Notes: a model not told the origin generated them from the letters alone. Positions 33,281-42,854 are shown, numbered from the stretch's first letter. The stretch is 64,000 nt of DNA from Planctomycetaceae bacterium (GCA_021371965.1 JAJFVE010000157.1:1-64000), one strand, 5' to 3'. Program-made: numbers and translations.

Positions 33281-34408
33281 GTGAAGACACATCTGACGGC
33301 CGAAATTTCAGCGTCCACGTTGGCTTATAACATCACCTCCATCCGCCGACACCTTGAGCCATACGTGAAACTTTGTGCCGTCGTCAAGGCCGACGCCTAT
33401 GGGCACGGGCTGGAACTCATGGTGCCAGCGATGCTGCCGCACGCGGACGCCTTTGCGGTGGCCACAGCCGAGGAGGCCTTCGACGTGCGGCGCGTGGCGC
33501 CGCGAGTGCCCCTGCTGGTATTCTTCACGCCCGGCTCGATCGAGCCAGGGCATGTCGAATTGACGCTGGCCGAACTGGTGCGACTGGATGTCATCATCAG
33601 CATCGTCAGCGCGGCCGAAGTGGCGGCCGTCACCACGGCTGCGGCATTGGCCGGAGAGCAGGCCATGGTACACATCAAGGTCGACACCGGCATGGGGCGC
33701 AGCGGTGTGCTGCCTGAGCAGTTCCCGAAACTGCTGGCTACGGTTCTCTCGCATGAAGGCATCCGTCTGCAGGGGCTTTACACGCATCTGCCGCTGGCCG
33801 ATGAAGGCGACTGGAACTACACGTCTATGCAACTCGACCGGTTACGGCAATGCGCCGCGGCCTGTCCGCCCACCATGACGTTGTGCCGCCATGCCGCTAA
33901 CTCCGCCGCCACGATGGGCTATCCCTCGTCGCATCTGGATATGGTGCGTCCGGGGCTGGCTATCTACGGATATCGAACAGGTGATGATTGCCCTGGCCAG
34001 GAAGCGCTGCGGCCGGCGCTGCGGGTGACGGCGCGGCTTATGCAGGTCAAAGATGTCGACGCCGGAACGCGATGCGGATACGGCTTGACATACGCCATGC
34101 CCGCGGCAGGGCGGATCGGCTTGGTGCCCATCGGCTATGCCGACGGATACCTGCGGAGTTTTTCAAATCGTGCCTGCATGAAGGTTCGCGGCCAGTCTGC
34201 ACGCGTCATCGGGCGCGTGTCGATGGACCAGACGATCATCGATTTGACAGGCATTGCAGGCGCGGCTGTCGGCGACGAAGTGGAAGTGATCTCGTCAGAT
34301 CGCAACGAGCCGAATTCGGTGGAGAATCTGGCGAAGATGGCCGGAACCATTCCGTATGAGATCATTGTGCGCCTGGGGGCGCGCGTTCGCCGGGTGCTGA
34401 GAGATTAG
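33281..34408 (+). CDS. alr: alanine racemase
   Basis: A 375-aa PLP enzyme interconverting L- and D-alanine. The PLP lysine lies in CAVVKADAYGHGLELM, followed by MVHIKVDTGMGRSGV, the HAANSAAT phosphate-binding turn, RPGLAIYGY, and the second-domain catalytic tyrosine in RCGYGLTYAMP; RVSMDQTIIDLT closes the active site. The start is GTG 33281 after a 50-bp gap. Usually this gene serves peptidoglycan; embedded between an asparagine-synthase-like gene and a hexapeptide acyltransferase in a glycan locus, it may be dedicated to D-alanine for glycan decoration. It could also be the only housekeeping copy. Confidence 0.92.
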   Translation: MKTHLTAEISASTLAYNITSIRRHLEPYVKLCAVVKADAYGHGLELMVPAMLPHADAFAVATAEEAFDVRRVAPRVPLLVFFTPGSIEPGHVELTLAELVRLDVIISIVSAAEVAAVTTAAALAGEQAMVHIKVDTGMGRSGVLPEQFPKLLATVLSHEGIRLQGLYTHLPLADEGDWNYTSMQLDRLRQCAAACPPTMTLCRHAANSAATMGYPSSHLDMVRPGLAIYGYRTGDDCPGQEALRPALRVTARLMQVKDVDAGTRCGYGLTYAMPAAGRIGLVPIGYADGYLRSFSNRACMKVRGQSARVIGRVSMDQTIIDLTGIAGAAVGDEVEVISSDRNEPNSVENLAKMAGTIPYEIIVRLGARVRRVLRD

Positions 34409-34411
34409 CTC

Positions 34412-34945
34412 ATGAACGTGCGGCTTACAAAACTCTGTAGGGATGTCTACAACGTCTGGGTCAGTCACACCCCGTCTCGCCGTTGGCGTCGGTTCTGGCT
34501 GCAGCGGCTGCTGGGGGCGTTTGAACCCAAAGCGTTCCTGTGCATGCACGTACACCTGATGAACCCGCAGAATATCTTCATCGGCGAGCGATCGGCGATT
34601 AACGCCCACTGCATCCTGGACGGGCGCGAGTGTCCGCTGCGGATCGCCAACGACGTCGACATCGGAACGCACACACACATCTGGACCATCGAGCACGATC
34701 CCAATAGCGACTCGCACGCCACCAAGAGCGGACCGGTGACCATTGAAGATCACGTCTGGATCGCCTCGCGCGTGACGATTCTGCCCGGCGTCACCATCGG
34801 GCGCGGGGCGGTGGTGGCGGCCGGGGCGGTTGTCACCAAAGACGTTCCGCCGCTGGCGATCGTGGGCGGCGTACCGGCCAAGATCATCGGACAGCGCAGC
34901 AATGCGCTGACCTACAAACTGGATTTTGCGCCGCGGCTTCGTTAA
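34412..34945 (+). CDS. left-handed beta-helix acyltransferase (WbbJ/maltose O-acetyltransferase-like)
   Basis: A 177-aa hexapeptide-repeat transferase three bases downstream of alr. Imperfect hexapeptides run through [38 protein letters not shown] and [19 protein letters not shown]. The likely catalytic histidine lies in [12 protein letters not shown]. The end [15 protein letters not shown] is typical. Such enzymes O- or N-acetylate sugars using acetyl-CoA. It may serve the amino sugar made by the DegT/CapD pair or decorate the polymer. Confidence 0.88.
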   Translation: MNVRLTKLCRDVYNVWVSHTPSRRWRRFWLQRLLGAFEPKAFLCMHVHLMNPQNIFIGERSAINAHCILDGRECPLRIANDVDIGTHTHIWTIEHDPNSDSHATKSGPVTIEDHVWIASRVTILPGVTIGRGAVVAAGAVVTKDVPPLAIVGGVPAKIIGQRSNALTYKLDFAPRLR

Positions 34946-34959
34946 GGCAAAGGAGTGCG

Positions 34960-35976
34960 ATGCGCAGGCTTCTCTGGATCATTCGGGACATCCTTCTGAT
35001 CACGATCTACTACAGTGGTCTAGCCGCCTTGTGGGCGGCGCTGTGGGGAAGAAGATCCGGGATCCTCTCCTACCACAATGTCCTGGCGGCCGGAGAGATG
35101 TCGAAAGGATATGCCTACAGGGTTGACTGCACGATAGAGGTTTTTGAATCCCAGCTAGCTTATCTGGCCCGGCACTATCCGATTCTGCCGGCACGGATGA
35201 TCGGGCGGGAAGCCTCAGAGGGATGGATACTGACCTTTGACGACGGCATGCTCAATGCCTTTAGCACAATTGCTCCAATCCTGTCACGAAGGAATCTTAC
35301 CGCAGTATTTGCCGTTTGTCCTGGACTTATCGAGGGCGATATTCCGCACGTGTGGCGGGATCATATCTACCTGATCCTTCAGCAATCTGTTGGCCGCTCG
35401 CTGAGGTTGCCCATGGACCAATACGGACAACCCGTGGCCATCGGGGCTGACAACATCGATGCCATAGGCGCGGCCATTAAGGATCATGTGGTCAGCCATA
35501 GGATCGCCGACGTATATAGGTTGGTCCGTACTCTTTGTGAATGCAATGCTTTGCCTTATCGCCGCGAAACGGTTCATCCGGATCGCTTCAGCCCGATGGA
35601 TTGGCCGATGGTACGCAGCCTCCAGGCAGCCGGACACGTGATTGCTTCGCACACGTGGTCCCATCGAATTCTGAGCCTGTTGCCTGACGACCAGAAGCGC
35701 GAAGAACTGGAGCGGTCGCGTGCGATGCTGGCGGCGCGGCTTGGCCAAGCCCCGGAAGTAATCGTATACCCTTACGGCGGGCCTGCGGAAGTGGATCAGG
35801 AAACTGTGACTCTGGCCGCCGAGTGCAATTACCGCGTGGGCCTGATGAACGTTTCTGCTCGGATGGCCGGTACTAACACTATGACGGTTCCGCGATTTGG
35901 GCTCCCGCCAACACCATGGCGCGCGCACCTGTTTGCGACGCTCTGTGGCATGAAGAACGCGATGAAGGGAATGTGA
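34960..35976 (+). CDS. membrane-anchored polysaccharide deacetylase (CE4)
   Basis: A 338-aa protein with an N-terminal transmembrane helix (DILLITIYYSGLAALWAALWG) and a NodB/CE4 domain. Motif 1 is LTFDDGMLNAF, with the catalytic base and a metal-binding Asp; motif 2 is IASHTWSHRIL, with the metal histidines; motif 3 is YPYGGP. It should remove N-acetyl groups from an exported polysaccharide or lipid-linked oligosaccharide at the membrane, creating free amines. Somewhat A/T-richer than the following glycosyltransferases. Confidence 0.88.
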   Translation: MRRLLWIIRDILLITIYYSGLAALWAALWGRRSGILSYHNVLAAGEMSKGYAYRVDCTIEVFESQLAYLARHYPILPARMIGREASEGWILTFDDGMLNAFSTIAPILSRRNLTAVFAVCPGLIEGDIPHVWRDHIYLILQQSVGRSLRLPMDQYGQPVAIGADNIDAIGAAIKDHVVSHRIADVYRLVRTLCECNALPYRRETVHPDRFSPMDWPMVRSLQAAGHVIASHTWSHRILSLLPDDQKREELERSRAMLAARLGQAPEVIVYPYGGPAEVDQETVTLAAECNYRVGLMNVSARMAGTNTMTVPRFGLPPTPWRAHLFATLCGMKNAMKGM

Positions 35977-35984
35977 GCGGCGGC

Positions 35985-37067
35985 ATGGCCATGGGTAAGA
36001 TCACCGTAGGAAATTTTCCATACTGTCTCGACTCCAACCCGTACCAGCGGTTGTTTTCGGGCGCCCTGGAGTCGGCGGGGCTCAAGGTGATCCGCATCCC
36101 GCCGCGGAAGATGTTTCCCCTGCACTACGCCACGTCGTTTCCCCTCGACGTGCTGCATCTGGATTGGCCGCACGATTTCTATCACGGTCGCACGTGGCTG
36201 CTGACGCGTATCAAGCGAGTGATGTACTGGCTTGGTCTGAGGCGCCTGCGGCGGTGCAAGGTGGTTTGGACGGTTCACAATCTGGTCGGCCACGACTCGC
36301 CCGATGTCGTCCAGGAGATCCGTCTGCTCCAGCGCCTGGTGGACCGCTGCAACGCTCTGATGGTCATGTCCAACAGTGCCCTCCAGCAGGTGCAGGCGAC
36401 GTATCGCCTGGATCGCGGACAGCGCATCGCGGTGGTCCCGCACGGGCACTACATCGACGCCTACCCCAATACGATAACGGCTGCCGATGCTCGGCGGCGA
36501 CTGGGACTTGAGCATTCAAGGCGCGTAGTGCTGTCGTTGGGGCGCATGTGCCGCTATAAGGGGCTTGACGATCTAGTGCGGGCCTTTGGCGCCCAGGCCA
36601 AGGCCGGCGACACGCTGGTGCTGGCCGGACAGCCGGAGAACCTTCAGTTGGTGCAGGAACTGGAAACGCTCGCGCGACAGAACATCCCTGCAGGCGCCAG
36701 CCTGTGCCTTCGCCCGCAGGAGGTGGCCGACGAGGATCTTCAGCTTTACTTCAACGCCGCCGACGTGGTGGCCTTGCCCTTCAGGAGGATTCTCAACTCC
36801 GGCAGCTTGCTGCTGGCGATGAGTTTCGCCCGCTGCGTGGTGGGGCCGAAGGCGGGGTCGCTGCCGGAAGTGGCATGCCCGCAGGCCTTTTTTGGCTACG
36901 ACGGCGACGATGAAGGCGGGCTTAGCGCGGCCCTGTCGCACGCGATGGAGCAGGACGATCTTTTGCAGCGCGGGCAGCAGGCGCGCCAATACGTCAGGGG
37001 GCGCTATGACTGGAGCGACATCGGCGTGAAACTCCGCACGCTCTACCAGGAACTTTTAGACCGCTGA
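35985..37067 (+). CDS. glycosyltransferase family 4 protein
   Basis: A 360-aa GT-B enzyme beginning MAMGKITVGNFPYCLDSNPY. The hinge and donor site show VVLSLGRMCRYKGLDDLVRA, DTLVLAGQPENLQLV and ADVVALPFRRILNSGSLLLA, where the last replaces the common E-x7-E. ATG 35985 or 35991 fits; an upstream in-frame start overlaps the deacetylase. It begins the run of high-G+C glycosyltransferases that continues to 41468. Donor unknown. Confidence 0.85.
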   Translation: MAMGKITVGNFPYCLDSNPYQRLFSGALESAGLKVIRIPPRKMFPLHYATSFPLDVLHLDWPHDFYHGRTWLLTRIKRVMYWLGLRRLRRCKVVWTVHNLVGHDSPDVVQEIRLLQRLVDRCNALMVMSNSALQQVQATYRLDRGQRIAVVPHGHYIDAYPNTITAADARRRLGLEHSRRVVLSLGRMCRYKGLDDLVRAFGAQAKAGDTLVLAGQPENLQLVQELETLARQNIPAGASLCLRPQEVADEDLQLYFNAADVVALPFRRILNSGSLLLAMSFARCVVGPKAGSLPEVACPQAFFGYDGDDEGGLSAALSHAMEQDDLLQRGQQARQYVRGRYDWSDIGVKLRTLYQELLDR

Positions 37068-37079
37068 AGGCGCAGGTTC

Positions 37080-38243
37080 ATGAAGCCGCGGATCGTCTTT
37101 GCCACCACAGTTTTTCAGGACGTTGCCACAGGCCCGGGCATGTACGCCCAGTACCTCTGGCAGGCTTTCGGCGACGATCCGGAGATCGAGTTTCACCTTG
37201 TGGCCCCGGCGGCGGAGGAGAGGCATCCGCGGCTGCACACGCTCGATGCCGCCGACACGGCTGGTTCGATTTACGAGCGTATTGCCCACAGGGCGCTGCA
37301 GGTGGCCGGCCAGCGCGAGGGCACGATCATCCACAGCAACGCCGCGCACGCCAGCGGTGCTTTTGTCGGTTACGCCGGCCCGTGGGCGGTGCAGGTGAAC
37401 GATTACGAAGTGGCCGACGTGACGCGGCATATGGCCGCGACGCTGCTGGGCAAAGGCCCACGCCGGCTGGCGAGCCTGCTGTGGCGTCGCCGCCAGGAAC
37501 GCCGCGTCGTCGCCGCGACGTGCGAGGTAGTATGTAATTCGCAGTACACGCGGCAGCGCGTGCTGGATGCCTATGGCGCCGACGCAGATCGCGTCTGCAC
37601 GATATACAAGGCCGTGGACACGCAGGCATTCAAGCGCCCGGCGGCACTGGGCGCCGATCCGCTGGGCGGTCGCAAAGGTCCGCGGATCGCCCTGGTGGGC
37701 ACGAACTGGCAGCTCAAAGGGCTCGACACGCTCCTGAAAGCTATGCCACGCCTGCTCCATCGCCACCCGAGGGCCACGCTGGCGGTTGCCGGAGCGCCGC
37801 GCGACAGCGTCAACGTGCGAATGATCGATCTTTACCGCCGCCTGAACCTGGGCGACAGCGTCACGTTCGTCGGGCGGCTGGACCGCAGCGCCTTGGCGGC
37901 GATGCTGTGGCACAGCGATTTGTTCGTACTGCCCAGCCGCTGCGAAGGATTCGGCGTGGCGGTGCTCGAGGCGATGGGCGCCGGCGTGGCGGTGGTGGCC
38001 TCGAACGTGGGCGGTCTGCCGGAAATCGTCGGTCACCGGTGGGGCGTGCTGGTCGAACCGGACCAACCGCAGGCGCTGGCGGAGGCTATCGACGCGCTGC
38101 TGAGCGATGATGCGCGGCGCGGGCAGCTTGCGGCGGCGGGACCTCAGCGGGCAGGGGAGTTCGACCTGCAGCACATGATCAGCGGCGTGCGCGCGTTGTA
38201 CAGCCGCTTGAACGGCGGCGGTGATCGACAGCAACATGGCTGA
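37080..38243 (+). CDS. glycosyltransferase family 4 protein
   Basis: A 387-aa GT-B enzyme: N-terminal RIVFATTVFQDVATGPGMYA, mid-region VVCNSQYTRQRVLDAYGAD, then IALVGTNWQLKGLDTLLKAM and the donor motif FVLPSRCEGFGVAVLEAMGAG (E-x7-E present). It overlaps the next gene by eight bases. It probably adds one residue to the repeat unit; sugar unknown. Confidence 0.9.
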   Translation: MKPRIVFATTVFQDVATGPGMYAQYLWQAFGDDPEIEFHLVAPAAEERHPRLHTLDAADTAGSIYERIAHRALQVAGQREGTIIHSNAAHASGAFVGYAGPWAVQVNDYEVADVTRHMAATLLGKGPRRLASLLWRRRQERRVVAATCEVVCNSQYTRQRVLDAYGADADRVCTIYKAVDTQAFKRPAALGADPLGGRKGPRIALVGTNWQLKGLDTLLKAMPRLLHRHPRATLAVAGAPRDSVNVRMIDLYRRLNLGDSVTFVGRLDRSALAAMLWHSDLFVLPSRCEGFGVAVLEAMGAGVAVVASNVGGLPEIVGHRWGVLVEPDQPQALAEAIDALLSDDARRGQLAAAGPQRAGEFDLQHMISGVRALYSRLNGGGDRQQHG

Positions 38244-39216
38244 ACACTCCCAACAATCCGATGCGGTCAGCGGGCAAAGGCCGGCCGTTGCGGTGCTGAT
38301 TCCCGCCTGCAACGAAGAGGCCTCTATCGGGGCCGTCGTCGACGCGTTCCGGCGCGAGCTGCCCGCTGCGACGATCTTCGTGTTCGATAACTGCTCCACC
38401 GACGCGACGGCGGCGATTGCGGCCGCACGCGGGGCCATCGTCCGTAACGAACCGCGCCAGGGCAAAGGGTACGTCATCGAGCGGATGTTCGACACGGTAG
38501 AGGCTGACGCGTATGTCATGGTCGACGGGGACGACACGTACCCGGCCGAAAAAGTTCACGACCTGCTGGCGCCGATCCTGGCGGGGCAAGCCGACATGGT
38601 CGTCGGGGCGCGCCTGGAGGAGTATTCCGACAAGGCGTTCCGCCCGCTGCACGTCTGTGGCAACAAGCTGGTGCGGGCGCTGGTGAACTGGGCCGGCCAC
38701 AGCCGCCTCAGCGACATCATGAGCGGCTACCGCGCGTTCTCACGCCGCGTCATCGAGCGCCTCCCGGTGGTCTCGGCCGGGTTTGAGGTCGAGACCGACA
38801 TGACCATCCAAATGTTGTACTACCGCATGATGATCGTGGAGGTGCCGGTGCATTACCGCCCGCGCGGCGACGGGTCGGCGAGCAAGCTGCGCACGGTCCG
38901 TGACGGCGTGCGCGTGATGTGGAAGATCTTCACGCTGTTTCGCTCGTTCAAGCCGCTGACATTCTTCGGCGCCGCCGCGGCCGTGCTCTTCCTGTGCGGA
39001 CTGCTCGCCGGTGCCACGCCGATCCATGACTACGCCACTACGTCCAAGGTCACCCACCAGGGGCTGGCCATTATGGCCGTGGGACTGATGGTGCTCTCGT
39101 CGGGTAGCTTGTTTCTGGGCATTATGCTCCATGCAATCAACTGGCGGCTGCGGGAACTGCACAACGTCATGTGCCGCATCGCCACCGGTTCTACTACCCG
39201 CCGGCCGCTGGCATAA
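38236..39216 (+). CDS. glycosyltransferase family 2 protein with C-terminal membrane helices
   Basis: A 326-aa GT-A enzyme: VAVLIPACNEEASIGAVVD, VFDNCSTDATAAI, the DxD-type motif MVDGDDTYP and GYRAFSRRVIERLP, followed by two C-terminal transmembrane segments near residues 235-295. This resembles dolichyl/polyprenyl-phosphate mannose synthase-like enzymes that load a lipid carrier. ATG 38236 overlaps the stop of the preceding gene and is preferred to GTG 38221. Confidence 0.88.
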   Translation: MAEHSQQSDAVSGQRPAVAVLIPACNEEASIGAVVDAFRRELPAATIFVFDNCSTDATAAIAAARGAIVRNEPRQGKGYVIERMFDTVEADAYVMVDGDDTYPAEKVHDLLAPILAGQADMVVGARLEEYSDKAFRPLHVCGNKLVRALVNWAGHSRLSDIMSGYRAFSRRVIERLPVVSAGFEVETDMTIQMLYYRMMIVEVPVHYRPRGDGSASKLRTVRDGVRVMWKIFTLFRSFKPLTFFGAAAAVLFLCGLLAGATPIHDYATTSKVTHQGLAIMAVGLMVLSSGSLFLGIMLHAINWRLRELHNVMCRIATGSTTRRPLA

Positions 39217-39234
39217 GACAAAGGCCGCCTGCTG

Positions 39235-40359
39235 ATGAAAGTAGCCGTGATAGTTGGAACGCGACCCGAGGCCATCAAGATGGCGCCGGTGTATCTGGCG
39301 CTTCGAGATGATCCGCGCTTTGAAGGCATGCTGCTGGCCACCGCGCAGCATCGACAGATGCTCGACCAGGTGCTGTCGGTGTTCGCCATCAAGCCCGACG
39401 TGGACCTGGACCTGATGCGCCCCAACCAGACCCTCGGGGACATCACCGCCCGCACGATCGTGGCGACGCAGGCGACGCTGGCGGCGATGAAGCCCGACGC
39501 CGTGCTCGTCCACGGCGATACGACGACGTGCCTGGCCTCGGCCATCGCTGCGTTCTATGAGCGCATTCCGGTCGGCCACGTTGAGGCGGGGCTGCGGACG
39601 TACAACTTTGAGGCCCCCTGGCCCGAGGAGATGAACCGGCGGCTGGTCGACCCGATCTGCCGTTGGTGCTTTGCGCCCACCCAAGGGGCTGCGGATAATC
39701 TCAGAGCAGAACGCATTCCGGCACAGAACATCACCGTCACGGGCAACACCGTCATTGACGCGCTGCTGCGAACGCGCGACACGGTCCGCAGCCGCCCTCC
39801 GGCGGTGCCGGGTCTGGCCGGCGACGCCCTGGACGGGCGGCGGTTGATCCTGGTGACCGGGCACCGGCGTGAGAGCTTCGGCGAGCCCTTCGAGCAGTTC
39901 TGCCTGGCGCTGAAGGACATTGTCCAGGCGCATCGTGACACGGTGGTGGTCTATCCGGTACACCTGAACCCCAACGTGCAGCGTCCGGTGCGAAGCCTTC
40001 TGGGCGGGCAGGATCGCATTCACCTGATCGAACCGATCGAATACCTGCCCTTCGTGTATCTGATGGACCGCTGCGAGTTGATCATCACGGACTCCGGCGG
40101 GATTCAGGAAGAGGCTCCCTCGCTGCACAAGCCGGTGCTGGTGACTCGCGAGGTCACCGAGCGCCCCGAGGCCATGCAGGCGGGGCTGGCCATGCTGGTG
40201 GGAACCGACCGGCGTCGCATCGTCAGCGAAGCGTCGAGGCTTCTGACGGACCCGGTCGCCTACCGCCGCATGGCCGCGGGAGAAAATCCTTACGGCGACG
40301 GGCAAGCGGCCAAGAGAATTGCACACACGTTGTATGAAACGCTCAGCGGGACCAACTGA
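39235..40359 (+). CDS. wecB: UDP-N-acetylglucosamine 2-epimerase (non-hydrolysing)
   Basis: A 374-aa enzyme with the complete family signature: VAVIVGTRPEAIKMAPVYLA, VLVHGDTTTCLASAIAA, VGHVEAGLRTYN, EEMNRRLVDPI and LIITDSGGIQEEAPSL. It interconverts UDP-GlcNAc and UDP-ManNAc. The ManNAc product could be a building block of the polymer. The sequence fits the non-hydrolysing WecB type rather than NeuC, so it probably does not feed free ManNAc to the NeuB domain. Its stop shares a base with the next start (TGATG). Confidence 0.95.
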   Translation: MKVAVIVGTRPEAIKMAPVYLALRDDPRFEGMLLATAQHRQMLDQVLSVFAIKPDVDLDLMRPNQTLGDITARTIVATQATLAAMKPDAVLVHGDTTTCLASAIAAFYERIPVGHVEAGLRTYNFEAPWPEEMNRRLVDPICRWCFAPTQGAADNLRAERIPAQNITVTGNTVIDALLRTRDTVRSRPPAVPGLAGDALDGRRLILVTGHRRESFGEPFEQFCLALKDIVQAHRDTVVVYPVHLNPNVQRPVRSLLGGQDRIHLIEPIEYLPFVYLMDRCELIITDSGGIQEEAPSLHKPVLVTREVTERPEAMQAGLAMLVGTDRRRIVSEASRLLTDPVAYRRMAAGENPYGDGQAAKRIAHTLYETLSGTN

Positions 40360-41468
40360 TGCGCATCGCAATCATCCACGGCAATGACGGGTCCGATGTG
40401 CGGATCGGCAAGCTGTGCCGCTCGCTTTCGGCGCGGGGGCACGATGTGCATTTCATTGGCTGGGATCGCCGCCCCGACGTGACCAAGACCATAGACCTCG
40501 GTGGAGCATCCATGCACGTTCTGTCCTGCGCCACGCGGTTCGGGCGCGCCAGCATGAGCGGGCAGTTCAGCTTCCTGCGCCACATCGTGCGTGTGCTCAA
40601 GGCGCTGCGGCCGCAGGCGGTGCATTGCGTCAACGAAGACCTCACCTTCCTCCTGCTGCCGTTTCGTGGCTGGCTGTACCAGTATCTGGTCTGCGATGTG
40701 TTCGACGCGCTGGCCGACCGGCACAGTCATCGCCCCAAGCCGATCCCCTGGGTGCTGCGGATGGTCTCAGAGATTGTTCGGTCCGGTAGTGATCACCTGA
40801 TCGCGACGGATCAGCAGCGCTTTGCGCGTTTTGGGCGGTATCGCTGGAAGACGGCGGTAGTTGAGAATGTGCCAGAAGATCCGGGCGATGAGCTATGGCG
40901 GCGGTTTCCGGACGGACCTGTGAAGATCTACGTCGCCGGAACGCTTAATCTAAACCGCGGTCTTGCGCAGATTGTTGCCGCGACCGAGGCGGTGGAAAAC
41001 CTTGAGATTATCTCGGCCGGTTGGCTCTACGACGACTATGCCAACAACGTCTTCGCCAAACATCCGCGCGTGTCCTTCAAGGGTATCGTGACGGCGCGGC
41101 AGTCGCTGGAACTCGCCGCCGCCTGCGACGCGGTGCTTTCATATTACAGTCCTTCATCGACGAACAATCTCTTTGCCAGTCCCAACAAGATTTACGATGC
41201 TCTGAGCGTCGGACGCCCGGTCCTGATCAATCGGGAGATCCGGGTAGCGCGTTGGGTGGAGCAGCACGATGCGGGATGGGCGCTGGCGTACGATGACGTC
41301 CCCGCCCTGATCGAGACGCTGAGACTTCTGGAACCGGCGCGGTCGCAGTTGTCCCAACGAAGCCGGCGCCTCAGGGAACTCTATGCGGGCGGCTTCACAT
41401 GGACGAAGATGGAAGAGCGCCTGACAGCAATGTACGCTTCACTGGCCCTGCCGGCAGCAGGAAATTAG
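40359..41468 (+). CDS. glycosyltransferase (GT4-like)
   Basis: A 369-aa protein starting RIAIIHGNDGSDVRIGKLCR. It has the pattern of short GT4 relatives: VKIYVAGTLNLNRGLAQIV and ACDAVLSYYSPSSTNNLFA then PNKIYDALSVGRPVLIN. Translational coupling with wecB (shared base) suggests it may use a sugar from that pathway, for example ManNAc. The donor is not determined. Confidence 0.82.
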   Translation: MRIAIIHGNDGSDVRIGKLCRSLSARGHDVHFIGWDRRPDVTKTIDLGGASMHVLSCATRFGRASMSGQFSFLRHIVRVLKALRPQAVHCVNEDLTFLLLPFRGWLYQYLVCDVFDALADRHSHRPKPIPWVLRMVSEIVRSGSDHLIATDQQRFARFGRYRWKTAVVENVPEDPGDELWRRFPDGPVKIYVAGTLNLNRGLAQIVAATEAVENLEIISAGWLYDDYANNVFAKHPRVSFKGIVTARQSLELAAACDAVLSYYSPSSTNNLFASPNKIYDALSVGRPVLINREIRVARWVEQHDAGWALAYDDVPALIETLRLLEPARSQLSQRSRRLRELYAGGFTWTKMEERLTAMYASLALPAAGN

Positions 41469-41525
41469 GCCAGGGACAGGTTTGGAGCGTAACGTAAGTG
41501 AAGGCGGTCGTCGGGTCATAGCGTT

Positions 41526-42854
41526 ATGAGTGGAATCACATTACGTCTGGCGCGGTTCTACGAGGCCACGGGCATGATGGGGGTCATGGTCGTAGTGCTG
41601 CTGCTGGTGGCGCTGTTGGTATTGGGAATCCTGAACAAGCGATGGCTGCTGCTTTCGCTGTTCGTGTCGGCCTTGATGTTTTCCGGTCACGTGCATGAAA
41701 GTCTCGACTCGGGATCGACGCTGCTGCGATGGGCGATCATGTTCGTTCTGGCGCTGACGGCCTTCAACGGGATGGCCAATCCCGGTATCGCGGCGGTCAT
41801 GCTGGGGATCATGGCAACGTGGGGAATAGCGACGTCGTTCCTGTCCGTTTCGACGTTCTATGCGGTGCAGAAGGCAGGATTGCTTTTCGTGCTGGCGCTT
41901 CCGATGGCGGCAGTGATGGCCGATCGCGCGCGAACGGAGCGGGACGTTCGAATCTTTCTGATGATTTTGATGTGTACTGCGGGATTGTTCATGGTCTTGG
42001 GCGTGCAGTCGCTGGGCTCTCTTCGGGGGGCGCGATACGCCGGGGCGATCTCATCGGCCCCCTTGTTCGTTCTGACCGGCGGTCTCCTGGCGCCGGTGAT
42101 GTTATGGGGGGCGATGTCGTCGCTTCCAAAGTACTGGCGCATCTATTCGGCGGTGGTGCTGGCGGTTATCGTCATATTGTGCGTGCTCAGCGGGCAGCGA
42201 ACAGGCACCTTTGCCGGCTTCATCGCTTGCTTGCCTCTGCTGCTGGGACGCTTTGGCATCAAGCGGTTGCTGTTGGCGCTAGTCGTGGTCATTGTGATCG
42301 CCGTAGTGGCTAATTTCGTGCTGGACATGATGCCGGCGCAGAAAGAATTCGTAATCCGCCGCTTCACCTCCGCCGACACGACAGGCCGTACCCGACTCTG
42401 GATGGCAGGATTGGGGGCATGCCTGAAGGAGCCCTTTGTCGGCCACGGATCGGGCATGGCAGCCACACTCGGGTTCGGGACGCACAACGCGTTCCTCAAC
42501 GTCTGGTACGAACTAGGGCTTCCTGGGCTGGTGCTGTTTGCCGGAGCGATGATCACGATGTTGGTGCAGTCGGTTAAACAGATCATCTCCGGGCACAATC
42601 CGGAAGGACGCGAGTATGGCAGGCTCTTTCTGGGTCTGATGATGGGAAGCCTGGCGGCGGCCTTCTTTGAAGCTAAGCTGGACAGCCCCAGCAACGTGGC
42701 CGTCTTCATGATGGTGATAACCAGCGTGATGCTGACGTGCTTAAGGAATGACGACACGATCGCGGCGGCGGCCTCGCTCACTGTGCCCGAAGAGTTCCGC
42801 ATGCAACAGCGGGCCCTGGCGCCGGGACTGCTGATCCAAAGTTACTACGGTTGA
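41526..42854 (+). CDS. O-antigen ligase/polymerase-like membrane protein
   Basis: A 442-aa protein with about ten to twelve hydrophobic segments (MMGVMVVVLLLVALLVLGIL, LLLALVVVIVIAVVANFVL and others). The large periplasmic loop contains RRFTSADTTGRTRLWMAG then GHGSGMAATLGFGTHNAFLNVWYELG, the typical WaaL/Wzy_C pattern with the H-N-xx-L motif. It would polymerise or ligate lipid-linked repeat units on the outer face of the inner membrane. An exosortase was considered and excluded because its Cys/Arg/His motif is absent. Confidence 0.88.
   Translation: MSGITLRLARFYEATGMMGVMVVVLLLVALLVLGILNKRWLLLSLFVSALMFSGHVHESLDSGSTLLRWAIMFVLALTAFNGMANPGIAAVMLGIMATWGIATSFLSVSTFYAVQKAGLLFVLALPMAAVMADRARTERDVRIFLMILMCTAGLFMVLGVQSLGSLRGARYAGAISSAPLFVLTGGLLAPVMLWGAMSSLPKYWRIYSAVVLAVIVILCVLSGQRTGTFAGFIACLPLLLGRFGIKRLLLALVVVIVIAVVANFVLDMMPAQKEFVIRRFTSADTTGRTRLWMAGLGACLKEPFVGHGSGMAATLGFGTHNAFLNVWYELGLPGLVLFAGAMITMLVQSVKQIISGHNPEGREYGRLFLGLMMGSLAAAFFEAKLDSPSNVAVFMMVITSVMLTCLRNDDTIAAAASLTVPEEFRMQQRALAPGLLIQSYYG

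Noticed and set aside
39235..40359. WecB considered as a hydrolysing NeuC-type epimerase feeding the NeuB domain
   Set aside because: The motifs fit the non-hydrolysing WecB family, and the gene is 14 kb from the NeuB fusion.
41526..42854. Polytopic protein considered as the missing exosortase for the PEP-CTERM proteins
   Set aside because: No exosortase Cys/Arg/His signature was seen, and the loop pattern is that of O-antigen ligases/polymerases.
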